Position numbers and translations under genes: made by a program
Notes under the pieces: model-generated
Told to the model about the DNA's origin: nothing
Database searches by the model: none
Seen by the model: the letters and a program-made list of their open reading frames with translations, nothing else
NCBI RefSeq assembly: GCF_019753765.1
Contig: NZ_JAIJZW010000005.1
Coordinates: 143,585-207,584, forward strand
Reading direction: 5' to 3'
DNA from: Microbacterium marinilacus
GTDB taxonomy: Bacteria; Actinomycetota; Actinomycetes; Actinomycetales; Microbacteriaceae
DNA: 64,000 bases
Shown here: positions 16,526-26,424 of the stretch, one piece after another
How positions within the stretch are numbered: position 1 is the stretch's first letter
Layout: every line of letters starts with the position of its first letter

Positions 16526-16813
16526 ATGGCCGTCTTCACCGTCGACACCGACTCCGTCCTCGCCGCCAACGGGCAGGTGCTCGCCAGCGCCGAGCGCCTG
16601 CGCGGCGAGAGCGCCGCCCTCAGCGGCCAGCTCGCCGGGCTGCGCTCGCAGTGGACGGGCGCCGCGGCCGGCGCGTTCGAGGGCACGCTCGAGCAGTGGA
16701 AGGCCGCTCAGCGCTCGGTCGAGGACGCGCTCGACGCGATCGGGCGCCTGCTCGGCAACGCGGGCGCGCAGTATGCGGAGACCGAGCGCCTCACCGCCGG
16801 CATGTTCCGCTGA
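16526..16813 (+). CDS. WXG100-family (ESAT-6-like) protein
   Basis: This 95-aa protein is predicted to form a helical hairpin with W43-T-G45 in the turn (SQWTGAAAGAFEG). It fits the WXG100 family exported by ESX/type VII systems, in size and motif position. No EccC-type ATPase or other ESX component occurs in the window, so the protein is an orphan here. The ATG at 16526 follows GGGAG with good spacing. It is transcribed alone and is convergent with sfnG. Confidence 0.85.
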   Translation: MAVFTVDTDSVLAANGQVLASAERLRGESAALSGQLAGLRSQWTGAAAGAFEGTLEQWKAAQRSVEDALDAIGRLLGNAGAQYAETERLTAGMFR

Positions 16814-16849
16814 CGCAGGAGCAGCCGCTCGCCTCGCGCGATCGGAGCG

Positions 16850-18031
16850 TCAGCCGACGGACTGCCGGACCTCCGGCAGGAGTGCGACATCCAGCTCACG
16901 GCCGTTGGCGGCCGCCAGGTCCGCCTCGAGCTCGCGGACGATCGGCAGCACGTCGCGGCCGAACGCCTCGACCTCCTCCTGGAAGTGCAGATAGCCGGTC
17001 AGCACGAGGTTCACGCCGACCTTCTTCAGCAGGACGATGCGCTCGGCGACCTGCTCGGGCGTGCCGATGAGGCCGGCGCGGAAGCCGTCGTTGTACTGCA
17101 CGAGATCCTCGAAAGTCGAGTCCTCCCACATGCCCTTGCCGTCCTGGGTGGCGCGTCCCGCCTCCCTGACCGCGGCGGCGAAGCCCTCGACGGCCGGGCG
17201 GTGCGCCTTCGCGATGATCTCGCGCAGCGTGTCGGTCGCCTCGCGCTCGGAGTCGCGGACGATCACGAAGCCGTTGATGCCGAAGCGGGGCTTCACCGGC
17301 GCCGTGCGGGCACCCGACGAGGCCGAGGCCAGCACACCGGCGATGTTCTCCTGGAATCCCTCGAGCGAACGCCCGTTGGAGAAGTACCAGTCGGCGACGC
17401 GGCCTGCGGCGGCCTGCGCGGCCGTCGAGTTGCCGCCGAAGAAGATCTCGGGGTGGGCACGGCCGGGGACGTCCACCGGCGCGGGCGAGAGCGTGAAGTC
17501 GGAGACGTCGTAGTGGCGCCCACGGAACGAGAACTCGCGCTGCGTGAGCAGGCCGCGCAACACGGTGATGAACTCCTCCGTCCGCGCATACCGCTCGTCG
17601 TGCAGCCCGAAGTTCACGAACTCGTCCTTCAGCCAGCCCGACACGATGTTGACGGCGGCTCGGCCGTTCGAGATGTGGTCGGCGGTGATGAGCCACTTCG
17701 CGAGCACGCCCGGGTGCCACATGCCCGGGTGCACGGCGGCGATGATCTTCAGCCGCTCGGTCGCGCCGAGCAGACCGAGCGTGAAGGCAGTGGCCTCGTG
17801 CTGCTTGTCGGCGCCGTAGCTCGCCGCGTAGCGGGTCTGCGACAGCGCGTACTCGAAGCCCGCGTCCTCGGCGATCCGGGCGAGACGCTTGTTGTACTCG
17901 AAGTCCCAGCCGGTGCGCTGCTCGATCGTGGACACGACGAGGCCGCCCGACACGTTGGGAACCCAGTAGGCGAACTTCAGCGGAGTCTCGAGGTCCGCCG
18001 CCGGCGAGACCTCGGTATCGATGACGCTCAT
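16850..18031 (-). CDS. sfnG: Dimethylsulfone-type FMNH2-dependent monooxygenase
   Basis: This 393-aa luciferase-like protein shares the SfnG pattern: FAYWVPNVSGGLV at the N-terminus, GLLGATERLKIIAAVHPGMWHP, ADHISNGRAAVNIVSGW and a C-terminal GTPEQVAERI. SfnG oxidises dimethylsulfone to methanesulfinate using reduced flavin, in sulfur scavenging. No flavin reductase or sulfonate transporter lies next to it, so the flavin supply must be encoded elsewhere. The ATG at 18031 has GGAGGCC just upstream. A related alkanesulfonate monooxygenase specificity cannot be excluded. Confidence 0.8.
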   Translation of the reverse strand: MSVIDTEVSPAADLETPLKFAYWVPNVSGGLVVSTIEQRTGWDFEYNKRLARIAEDAGFEYALSQTRYAASYGADKQHEATAFTLGLLGATERLKIIAAVHPGMWHPGVLAKWLITADHISNGRAAVNIVSGWLKDEFVNFGLHDERYARTEEFITVLRGLLTQREFSFRGRHYDVSDFTLSPAPVDVPGRAHPEIFFGGNSTAAQAAAGRVADWYFSNGRSLEGFQENIAGVLASASSGARTAPVKPRFGINGFVIVRDSEREATDTLREIIAKAHRPAVEGFAAAVREAGRATQDGKGMWEDSTFEDLVQYNDGFRAGLIGTPEQVAERIVLLKKVGVNLVLTGYLHFQEEVEAFGRDVLPIVRELEADLAAANGRELDVALLPEVRQSVG

Positions 18032-18122
18032 GGGCCTCCTCCAAACCGACGATCAGGTGCCCACCAGTCTGCGGATCCGCGAGCGGACCGCACCCTGGAG
18101 CGCAACATTCCGACGCAAACGG

Positions 18123-18154
18123 CGAAGCGCCCCTCCCGGAGGAGGAGCGCTTCG
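18123..18154 (-). terminator. Terminator of groL
   Basis: CGAAGCGC pairs with GCGCTTCG, with an inner CCTCC/GGAGG stem, just after the groL stop on the minus strand. Confidence 0.6.
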
Positions 18155-18176
18155 CGCGTGGGCGTGGAGCCGGGAC

Positions 18177-19860
<1,684 letters not shown>

Positions 19861-19867
19861 GACGATT

Positions 19868-19894
19868 CTGGCACTCACCCCCATCGAGTGCAAG
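19868..19894. promoter_or_regulatory. CIRCE operator (HrcA site) 2
   Basis: CTGGCACTC-N9-GAGTGCAAG is a weaker CIRCE 34 bases from the first. A minus-strand TTGCAC (-35-like) overlaps its outer arm. Confidence 0.75.
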
Positions 19895-19923
19895 CCGCCC
19901 GCAACACCCCGTCACGACACAGC

Positions 19924-19957
19924 GAAGCGCCCCGCGTATCGGGTCGCGGGGCGCTTC
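19924..19957 (-). terminator. Terminator of cspA-like gene
   Basis: A perfect 13-bp stem (19924-19936 with 19945-19957) lies 20 bases after the cold-shock gene on the minus strand. Confidence 0.75.
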
Positions 19958-19976
19958 TACCGGGATGGGAGGCGGC

Positions 19977-20180
19977 CTAGAGCGGGCGGACCTCCTCGGC
20001 CTGCGGGCCCTTCTGGCCGGTGCCGACGGTGAACTCCACCGACTGCCCCTCCTCCAGCACGCGGAAGCCGCTCATCTCGATGTTCGAGTAGTGGACGAAG
20101 ACGTCCTGGCTGCCGTCGGCGACGGTGATGAAGCCGTATCCCTTCTCGGCGTTGAACCACTTCACGGTTCCCTGGGTCAT
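19977..20180 (-). CDS. Cold-shock protein CspA family
   Basis: This 67-aa single OB-fold protein ([18 protein letters not shown], then DVFVHYSNI) has the RNA-binding KGYGFI and DVFVHY motifs and ends QAEEVRPL. It should act as an RNA chaperone. Unlike the 127-aa cold-shock protein at 6395, it has the classical length. It is monocistronic with its own terminator, and GGAGAG precedes the ATG. Confidence 0.95.
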   Translation of the reverse strand: MTQGTVKWFNAEKGYGFITVADGSQDVFVHYSNIEMSGFRVLEEGQSVEFTVGTGQKGPQAEEVRPL

Positions 20181-20307
20181 GCGAAAACTCTCCTGGTGCT
20201 GAGGGCCCCTGGTACTGAGGAACGGGGCGCAGTACGGGGATCGTATCCGCGTGTTTTCGCGCCGGGAGAACGCTCAGGCGACTATTGACACGCCCGCATC
20301 GAACTGT

Positions 20308-20856
20308 TTACTCGGCCGAAACACGGTCGAGCCCGGTGACCACCGTGAGCTCCTTGACCGAGGTGTCCTCCGGATCGTGGTACCGATCGCTCTGCTGCAC
20401 CTGCGCGCCGCCGATCGCCTCGGCGACGCCGAGCGCGGCGGCCTCCTCCTCCGGCGACGCGTAGTACACCGTCGTGGTCGGGAAGTCGGTCGTCGACGAC
20501 TCGTCCGCCGGGAAGACGGTGTCCTCCGCCCAGCCCGCCGAGACCAGCTGCGCGACGGCCTCCTCGGCCACCCCGGCGGTGCCGGTGCCGTTGAGCACGA
20601 GCACCGTGTACGACGTATCGACCACGGGGGCGACGGTCTGCACCGGGGTCGTCGTCTCCTCCGGCACCACGTCCACCCGCTGCGACATCACGAGGAACGC
20701 GACGATGCCGACGATCGTCAGGAGGATCGTCGCGATCACGGCCCACAGCAGCACCACGGCTCGCGGCGTGCGGGCCACCTCGGCACGGTGCGCGCCGACA
20801 CGGGCCGCCTGGCGGGGGACGTCGTCGAAACGGTCCCGGGGGTAGCTGGTCGGCAC
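20308..20856 (-). CDS. LytR_C-domain membrane protein
   Basis: This 182-aa protein has a cytoplasmic start (1-30), one transmembrane helix (about 31-58), a Thr/Val/Pro linker and an external LytR C-terminal domain (VLVLNGTGTAGVAEEAVAQL to YYASPEEEAAALGVAEAIGG). The domain occurs at the C-terminus of LCP wall-polymer ligases and as stand-alone proteins; its role is not firmly known. It lies 9 bases after the DUF3263 gene and forms an operon with it, an arrangement conserved in actinobacteria. Confidence 0.85.
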   Translation of the reverse strand: MPTSYPRDRFDDVPRQAARVGAHRAEVARTPRAVVLLWAVIATILLTIVGIVAFLVMSQRVDVVPEETTTPVQTVAPVVDTSYTVLVLNGTGTAGVAEEAVAQLVSAGWAEDTVFPADESSTTDFPTTTVYYASPEEEAAALGVAEAIGGAQVQQSDRYHDPEDTSVKELTVVTGLDRVSAE

Positions 20857-20865
20857 CCCCCGATG

Positions 20866-21105
20866 CTACCCGGAGACCCTGGCGATCCGGTGGGCGCGCT
20901 CCTCGCGCCGCCGCCGCAGGCGCCCGACGAGCATCGGATCGGCAGCCTGCGCGTCGCCGGAGTCGATCAGCCGGCCGAGCAGCTGGTAGTAGCGGGCGGG
21001 GGCCAGCCCGAGCCGCGCACGGATCGCCTCCTCCTTCGCGCCGCCGTGACGCGTCCATTCCGCCTCGAACGCGAGGATCGCGCGGTCGCGGTCGGAGAGG
21101 GCCAT
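20866..21105 (-). CDS. DUF3263 family protein
   Basis: This 79-aa basic protein begins MALSDRDRAILAFEAEW and has the DUF3263 helix-turn-helix-like core (EEAIRARLGLAPARYYQLLGRLID). The end is arginine-rich. It may bind DNA; function unknown. The start at 21105 is preferred to the ATG at 21114 because a TAGCGT box lies 7 bases upstream. It is the first gene of the operon with the LytR_C protein. Confidence 0.85.
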   Translation of the reverse strand: MALSDRDRAILAFEAEWTRHGGAKEEAIRARLGLAPARYYQLLGRLIDSGDAQAADPMLVGRLRRRREERAHRIARVSG

Positions 21106-21112
21106 AGGAGCC

Positions 21113-21118
21113 ACGCTA
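21113..21118 (-). promoter_or_regulatory. -10 box of the DUF3263 gene, leaderless spacing
   Basis: On the minus strand TAGCGT ends 7 bases before the ATG at 21105. Confidence 0.5.
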
Positions 21119-21216
21119 GGCGTTGCGTCGCGGACCGGAGGGCGCGCCGCCGGTGTGTCGTCGCGCGCGACGCGGAGGTGGCACGGAGCGGCGGGGATCC
21201 GCTGGCGGCGCCGAGG

Positions 21217-22227
21217 TCACGCCCGCCAGTCGACCCAGGCGCCGAGCGGATCGGCCGCTGCCAGCACGTCCCCGTCGAGCGCCAGCGCGAACCCGTCCCC
21301 CCACGCGTCCGCGTCGATCGGCGGCCTCCAGGCGTCGTGCAGACCGGGCTGGTCGAGGGTGATCCATCGGACGGCCCCCTCGCGGATGCCGTCCGGGCCG
21401 CGCAGCGCGTCGATGAGCGCCTGTCGCCGTGCGCGCGGCAGGTACGGCAGGACGCCCGGCGTGGTGACCACGAGCGTCGCCTCCCGCGGCGCCAGGGCTG
21501 CGGTCCGGCGCACCACCTCGAGGTCGGAGGCGTCCCCGGCGACCAGCAGCGGCGGATCCGCGGCGACGAGGTCGAGCGCGGCGGCGACGCGGGCGGCGCG
21601 CTCCACCTCCTCGGGCCAGACGAGCCCCTCGAGCCACGCACGATCCGCGAGGTCAGCCGCGTCGAGGGGCTGGAGGTCGATGCCGGCGCGCCAGACGATC
21701 TCGGGAGTCGCGAACGGGGGCTCGGCGCCGCGCAGCTCCGACTCGAGCAGCACCGGCGACCCTCCCGACGGCAGCACCTCGATCGCGTCCTCGCCGCGCC
21801 GGTAGCGGTACGCGTAGCGGTCCGGGAACAGGCACAGCCCGCCCGACGCCCCGAGCTCGAGGAGCGCGACGGGACCCGCGATGCGCGCCAGCGCGGGCAG
21901 CAGCGCGGCGCAGCGCAACGGCTCGTTCGTCTGCAGCGCGCGGGCCGAGCACTCCTCGACCACGGCGTCGGCGTTGTCCAGGACGAACGACGCCCATGCC
22001 GGGTACCCGCCGACCGGCGCCCCGAGCATCCGCGTCACCGCGAAGACGAGAGGAGGCTGCCGGCGCTGGGCGGGGACCCGGGCGAGGACGGCGAGGACGG
22101 CGGCATCCGATGCGACCCCCTCGGCCCATCGCCGGTACACCTCCGACCGGCCCGGCGCCTCCGCCCGTGCGAAGCGGACGAAGCGCTCGGCGACGACCTC
22201 GGTCTCGTTCGGGACGATGCTGCTCAC
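21217..22227 (-). CDS. DUF2332 family protein
   Basis: This 336-aa cytoplasmic protein matches DUF2332: [15 protein letters not shown], a conserved N-terminal GSPVYRRL-like segment ([12 protein letters not shown]), and a central [17 protein letters not shown] resembling a methyltransferase SAM loop. Function is unproven. The GTG at 22227 is chosen because the frame upstream of it runs into the msrB promoter. It is divergent from msrB, with an 82-base gap. Confidence 0.82.
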   Translation of the reverse strand: MSSIVPNETEVVAERFVRFARAEAPGRSEVYRRWAEGVASDAAVLAVLARVPAQRRQPPLVFAVTRMLGAPVGGYPAWASFVLDNADAVVEECSARALQTNEPLRCAALLPALARIAGPVALLELGASGGLCLFPDRYAYRYRRGEDAIEVLPSGGSPVLLESELRGAEPPFATPEIVWRAGIDLQPLDAADLADRAWLEGLVWPEEVERAARVAAALDLVAADPPLLVAGDASDLEVVRRTAALAPREATLVVTTPGVLPYLPRARRQALIDALRGPDGIREGAVRWITLDQPGLHDAWRPPIDADAWGDGFALALDGDVLAAADPLGAWVDWRA

Positions 22228-22309
22228 CCTGCCATTGTCCGCACAGGTTCGAGCGCCCGCGCTCCCCCGCGCGGCCGTACGCTGGAAGACGAGCACCGGG
22301 AGGAACCCC

Positions 22310-22741
22310 ATGTCGTACAACGTCAGCCGGACCGACGAGGAGTGGCGCGCGCAGCTGTCGCCCGAGCAGTACGCGGTGCTGCGCGAGGCCGGCACCGAGC
22401 GGCCGTGGACGGGCGAGCTTCTCGACGAGGAGCGCGCGGGCCTGTACTCCTGCGCCGCGTGCGGAGCCGAGCTGTTCCGCAGCGGAACGAAGTTCGACTC
22501 GCACTGCGGCTGGCCGAGCTTCTACGAGTCCGTCCGCCCCGAGGCGGTCGAGCTGATCGAGGACAACAGCCACGGGATGGTGCGCACCGAGGTGCGCTGC
22601 GCGAACTGCGGCTCGCACCTGGGACACGTGTTCCCCGACGGCTTCGGAACCCCCACGGGCGACCGCTACTGCATGAACTCGCTCTCGCTCGACTTCGCGC
22701 CCGAGGACGGAGACGAGCGCGGCGGAGCCGTCGAGTCGTGA
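22310..22741 (+). CDS. msrB: Peptide-methionine (R)-S-oxide reductase
   Basis: This 143-aa enzyme has the zinc-binding cysteines C48/C51 (CAAC) and C97/C100 (CANC), the catalytic C121 in GDRYCMNS, and the fold motif GWPSFY. It repairs methionine-R-sulfoxide in oxidised proteins with thioredoxin. GGGAGGAA lies a few bases before the ATG at 22310. Its stop overlaps the start of the nitroreductase gene by 4 bases (GTGA), so the two are co-translated. Confidence 0.95.
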   Translation: MSYNVSRTDEEWRAQLSPEQYAVLREAGTERPWTGELLDEERAGLYSCAACGAELFRSGTKFDSHCGWPSFYESVRPEAVELIEDNSHGMVRTEVRCANCGSHLGHVFPDGFGTPTGDRYCMNSLSLDFAPEDGDERGGAVES

Positions 22742-23280
22742 GCGCGCTGGAGGCGATGCGCCGACGCAGGTCGCTGTCGAAGGTGACGGACGAGGCTCCC
22801 ACCCATGATGAGCTGGTCGAGCTGGTCTCGGCGGCCGGCCGCGTCGCCGACCACAAGGAGCTGAAGCCGTGGCGGCTGATCGAGCTGCGCGGCGACGACC
22901 GCGCGGTGCTCGGTCGCGCGATCTCGAAGGCCCAGCGCGAGAAGGGCGTCTCCGGCAAGCCCCTGCGGGCGCCGCTCCTGATCGCGGTGGTCGCGTCGAT
23001 CCGGTCGTCCAAGGCGCCCGCGTGGGAGCAGGAGGCCACGGCCGCCGGAGTCGCCCACGCGCTCAGCCTGCTGCTCGACGAGGCCGGGTGGGGGGTCATC
23101 TGGCGCACCGGCGACTACACCCGGGCGAAGGCCGTCGCTAAGGCGCACGGGCTGCGCAAGGGCGAGCTGCTGCTCGGCTGGCTCTACGTCGGCGGCAAGC
23201 CGCCGCGCTCCCGCACGCTGCGCGAGAAGACGATCGACGGCGAGCACCACCTGTCGCGCATGCCGTCGAAGAAGCGCTGA
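22738..23280 (+). CDS. Nitroreductase-family protein
   Basis: This 180-aa protein has the FMN-binding start [20 protein letters not shown], the conserved [14 protein letters not shown] and the C-terminal GWLYVGGKP. It resembles the small YdjA-like nitroreductases, which use FMN and NAD(P)H to reduce nitro or quinone compounds. The GTG at 22738 overlaps the msrB stop by 4 bases; pairing with a repair enzyme suggests a redox-stress role (inference). The next gene is convergent, only 22 bases away. Confidence 0.85.
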   Translation: MSALEAMRRRRSLSKVTDEAPTHDELVELVSAAGRVADHKELKPWRLIELRGDDRAVLGRAISKAQREKGVSGKPLRAPLLIAVVASIRSSKAPAWEQEATAAGVAHALSLLLDEAGWGVIWRTGDYTRAKAVAKAHGLRKGELLLGWLYVGGKPPRSRTLREKTIDGEHHLSRMPSKKR

Positions 23281-23302
23281 GCGCAGCGCCGCCGGCGCGT
23301 CC

Positions 23303-24613
23303 TCAGTCCCGCCGCTCCGCGTCCTCGAGGTCGCCGTCGGCCACCGCACGGTCGGCTGCGACGGCCGTCTCCGGCGTCACCGCCTTACGGCCGGCATAGA
23401 CGTCGCGGTCGATGTCGTCACCGGCATGCGCCACCAGCAGCGCCACCATCGTGTCGCCGTTGACATTGAGGAACGTGCGCAGGACGCCGGTGAACCAGTC
23501 CACCGCGATCAGCAGGCCGATGGCCTCGGTGGGCAGGCCGACGGAGGTCGCCAGGAACATCGCGACCACGGGGAACCCGCCGGGCACCGTGATGGTCCCC
23601 ATGTTCAGCAGCACCGCGAGCGCCATGCCCAGCACGATCTGCCCCGGCGTCAGGCTCACGTCGCCCGCTTGGGCCAGGAACAGCACGACGATCGTGTAGT
23701 TCAGGACGGCGCCGCACGAGCCCATCGTCATGCCGATCGAGAGCGTGAAGTTGGCCACGGGCCGGCTGATGCCGAACTTCTCGACCGCGCTCCTCAGCAC
23801 CGTCGGGAAGGTCACCGCCGAGCTGGTGGTGGTGACGGCCAGGACGGTCTGCTCGGCGAGCTTGCCCGGCAGGCGCGTCGGGTTCAGCCGGGTCACCGCC
23901 GTGACGGTCGCCACCATGGCGAGCAGGATGATCACGACGCCGATCAGCGTCGTTCCGAGGTACGCGAGCGCCGACGTCACGACCGCGAACCCCACGCGGC
24001 CGGCGAGATCCGCCAGAAGACAGAAGACGCCGATGGGCGCGACGACCATCACGAAACGGATCATGGTCAGCACGATCTGCTGCAGCTCGTCGAAGAAGTC
24101 GAGCACGGTGCGCTTGCCGGTGCGCCCGACATACGCGTTCAGCGCGGCCCCGAACAGCAGCGCGAAGACGATGATCGGCACCATGCTGCCCGTGGCCATC
24201 GCCTCGACCACGTTCGTGGAGACGAAGCCCAGCACGGTCTCCTGCCAACCGGCCGGCTCGGGAGCGGGCTCGGCGAGGGCGGGGTCGAGCTCGCCCTCGA
24301 ACACCATCCCCACCCCCGGGCGCAGAAGGCTCGCCAGCCCCCATGCGAGCAGGGCCGCGGCGACGGAGAAGCCGATCATCCACGAGAACGTGCGCAGCGC
24401 CAGCCGCCCGGCGCCCTTGCCGGTCATGGCACCTGTGGCGACGATGACCGACGAGAGCACCAGGGGCACGATCGACATCTGGATCAGCCGGATGAACAGG
24501 TCCCCGACGAACTTCAGGTTCTCCGCCCATTCGCCCACGACGAGTCCGAACACGATGCCGGCCACCGCCGCGAGCGCGATTCGGATGGCCGGGTTGCTGA
24601 GCGCCTTGGTCAT
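23303..24613 (-). CDS. Dicarboxylate/amino acid:cation symporter (DAACS)
   Basis: This 436-aa membrane protein matches the GltP/DctA family: IRLIQMSIVPLVLSSVIV, the serine-rich TTSSAVTFPTVLRSAVEKFG hairpin, GMTMGSCGAVLNYTIV and VDWFTGVLRTFLNVNGD. It imports glutamate, aspartate or C4-dicarboxylates with H+ or Na+. The NVNGDTM segment of the substrate site fits the aspartate/glutamate branch, but the substrate is not settled. It is monocistronic; a TAGCTT box lies 6 bases before the ATG. Confidence 0.9.
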   Translation of the reverse strand: MTKALSNPAIRIALAAVAGIVFGLVVGEWAENLKFVGDLFIRLIQMSIVPLVLSSVIVATGAMTGKGAGRLALRTFSWMIGFSVAAALLAWGLASLLRPGVGMVFEGELDPALAEPAPEPAGWQETVLGFVSTNVVEAMATGSMVPIIVFALLFGAALNAYVGRTGKRTVLDFFDELQQIVLTMIRFVMVVAPIGVFCLLADLAGRVGFAVVTSALAYLGTTLIGVVIILLAMVATVTAVTRLNPTRLPGKLAEQTVLAVTTTSSAVTFPTVLRSAVEKFGISRPVANFTLSIGMTMGSCGAVLNYTIVVLFLAQAGDVSLTPGQIVLGMALAVLLNMGTITVPGGFPVVAMFLATSVGLPTEAIGLLIAVDWFTGVLRTFLNVNGDTMVALLVAHAGDDIDRDVYAGRKAVTPETAVAADRAVADGDLEDAERRD

Positions 24614-24619
24614 GGCGCG

Positions 24620-24625
24620 AAGCTA
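24620..24625 (-). promoter_or_regulatory. -10 box of the DAACS symporter, leaderless spacing
   Basis: On the minus strand TAGCTT ends 6 bases before the ATG at 24613. Confidence 0.5.
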
Positions 24626-24701
24626 GCCGCGGGCTGTTTCCCCCGTCCTCCCGCCGTGTGTCCGGTCGGTTACTGCGGCCGCGACCTTTCTCGCGACGCC
24701 G

Positions 24702-25673
24702 TCACCCGCCTCCGGTTCGCGTCCGCCGCCCCACCAGCGCGGCGATCACGACACCCGTGCTCGCCAGCGCGACCGTGACGGCCGAGCGCACGGGCGACGG
24801 GGGCACCTCGGGCGGCCAGATCAGGTCGATCGCGAACGACCCGACGAGCATGCCGAGCACAGAGCCGAGCGAGAGCAGCAGCACGCCGATCCTCGGCGCC
24901 AGCGCGGCGGACATCGCGATGTAGACCACGCCGACCGCACCGCCGAGGTAGAGCCACGGGTCGGACGGGAACGCCGCCAGCTCGGTGACGGGGATCCGGA
25001 CGAGCGCGATGACCCCCAGCACCAGCGTGCCGCCCGCGAAGTTCACGAACGTCGCGATGAGGGCCGACCCCGTGCCGCGCTGCAGGCGACCGTTCGTGGC
25101 CTGCTGCCACGCGAGCCCTGCGCCCACCACGACCGGAAGCAGCAGCATCCACGGCGGCACGGCGCCGAGCGCGCCGCCGGTCAGCGAGAACGCGACCGCG
25201 CCCAGCGCGAGCGCGACGCCCGCGACCCGCGGCAGCGTGACCGCCGTGACACCGGCCGGGCTGTAGCCGACGCGGTCGAGCACCAGACCGCTCAGGGTCT
25301 GTCCCGCCACCACGCCGACCGTGAACATCGCGGTGCCGATCACTCCCACGACCAGTCCCTGCGACGCCACGGTCAGGGCGCCGGCGGCGCCGCCGATCAT
25401 GATCCACCAGGGGATCGCGCGCTCCCGGAGACCGCGGACCAGCCGGACGGCCGCCGCGCGGCCGGCAGGCAGGATCGCCACCACGATCGCCATGATGAGG
25501 AAGCCCGAGCCGAACGAGACGACGGCCGCGACCACGCCGTCGTCGATCGCCGCGCCGAGCGCGCCGTTCATCCGCGACTGGGTCGCAGTGAGGAGGCCGA
25601 CCGCGATCGCGCCCACGACCGGGAGCGTGCCGCGGAGCGCGCGCCCTCGCGGGGAGCCTGACACGCCGTTCAC
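24702..25673 (-). CDS. DMT-family transporter of the YdcZ/DUF606 type
   Basis: This 323-aa, ten-helix protein consists of two DUF606 (YdcZ) repeats: VGLLTATQSRMNGALGAAIDDG with GSGFLIMAIVV in the first half, and AGLAWQQATNGRLQRGTGSALIATF in the second. The family is related to EamA exporters; substrates are unknown. It starts with GTG at 25673, with TAGGCT 6 bases upstream. Codon use matches its neighbours. Confidence 0.85.
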   Translation of the reverse strand: MNGVSGSPRGRALRGTLPVVGAIAVGLLTATQSRMNGALGAAIDDGVVAAVVSFGSGFLIMAIVVAILPAGRAAAVRLVRGLRERAIPWWIMIGGAAGALTVASQGLVVGVIGTAMFTVGVVAGQTLSGLVLDRVGYSPAGVTAVTLPRVAGVALALGAVAFSLTGGALGAVPPWMLLLPVVVGAGLAWQQATNGRLQRGTGSALIATFVNFAGGTLVLGVIALVRIPVTELAAFPSDPWLYLGGAVGVVYIAMSAALAPRIGVLLLSLGSVLGMLVGSFAIDLIWPPEVPPSPVRSAVTVALASTGVVIAALVGRRTRTGGG

Positions 25674-25679
25674 GGCCTC

Positions 25680-25685
25680 AGCCTA
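25680..25685 (-). promoter_or_regulatory. -10 box of the YdcZ-type transporter, leaderless spacing
   Basis: On the minus strand TAGGCT ends 6 bases before the GTG at 25673. Confidence 0.5.
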
Positions 25686-25733
25686 GGGCGCGTCGACGGC
25701 CCGCCTGCACGCGCCGACGTTCGTCGTCGCGCC

Positions 25734-26309
25734 CTACGGCGAGGAGCGGCGATCGATGTCCTCGCCCGACCAGAGGTCGCCGCACTCGACGGCGGTCGCG
25801 TCGTGCGCGATCAGGTAGGGGCGTGCGCCCGCATCGCCCGAGAGCGTCGCGCGCAACCGCGCGACGTGCGCGCCGCCGACCAGCACGGGGTGCCCGGGGC
25901 GCCCGCCGTACACCGCCTGCGCCAGGCCCTCAGGCGAGCCTCGCCCGGCGGCGACCACGCGACGGATCGCCTCGGGGACGACTCCCGGGGTGTCGACGGG
26001 GAGGATCACGACGGCCCCGGCGACGCCGATCCGCTCGAGCGCCCCGCGCAGCGTCACCGACAGGCCCGCGGCCGCTCCGGCGACCACGAGGGGTTCCGCG
26101 TGCGCGGGGACGAGTTCCGCTGCGGACGAGGAGGCCTCCGAGAGCGCGACGACGACCCGGTCGCAGCCGGCGGCGCGCAGCGCGTCGGCCGCGATCGCGA
26201 CCCACGGCGTCCCGTCCGCCGTGAGCGCGAACGCCTTCGGCCCGCCGAAGCGCGTGCCCGCTCCGGCGGCGAGCACGAGCCCGCAGAGACGCGGAGGGGG
26301 GATCGACAT
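25734..26309 (-). CDS. MobA/MocA-like nucleotidyltransferase for the molybdenum cofactor
   Basis: This 191-aa protein has the nucleotide-binding start LVLAAGAGTRFGGPKAF, the metal-binding VILPVDTPGVVP and the acceptor loop GGRPGHPVLVGG. These are seen in MocA/MobA enzymes, which add CMP or GMP to molybdopterin. It is divergent from xdhC, and the xanthine dehydrogenase genes follow, so cytidylylation of the cofactor for that enzyme is the likely job. A TAGACT box lies 6 bases before the ATG. Confidence 0.85.
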   Translation of the reverse strand: MSIPPPRLCGLVLAAGAGTRFGGPKAFALTADGTPWVAIAADALRAAGCDRVVVALSEASSSAAELVPAHAEPLVVAGAAAGLSVTLRGALERIGVAGAVVILPVDTPGVVPEAIRRVVAAGRGSPEGLAQAVYGGRPGHPVLVGGAHVARLRATLSGDAGARPYLIAHDATAVECGDLWSGEDIDRRSSP

Positions 26310-26315
26310 CGGGGA

Positions 26316-26321
26316 AGTCTA
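26316..26321 (-). promoter_or_regulatory. -10 box of the MobA-like gene, leaderless spacing
   Basis: On the minus strand TAGACT ends 6 bases before the ATG at 26309. Confidence 0.5.
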
Positions 26322-26412
26322 CGGCGGCGGTCACGCGGCTCGCCGCCTCGTCGCGCGCACCGTTCTGCGGGTTCGTTCGTCTGCGTGTAGCAGGCCGGAA
26401 ACACGGCATGGC

Positions 26413-26418
26413 TACGTT
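26413..26418 (+). promoter_or_regulatory. -10 box of xdhC, leaderless spacing
   Basis: TACGTT ends 6 bases before the ATG at 26425. Confidence 0.5.
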
Positions 26419-26424
26419 GGCGCC

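Noticed and set aside
18050..18176. groES next to groL
   Set aside because: No co-chaperonin frame is present; only the sfnG upstream region and a terminator occur.
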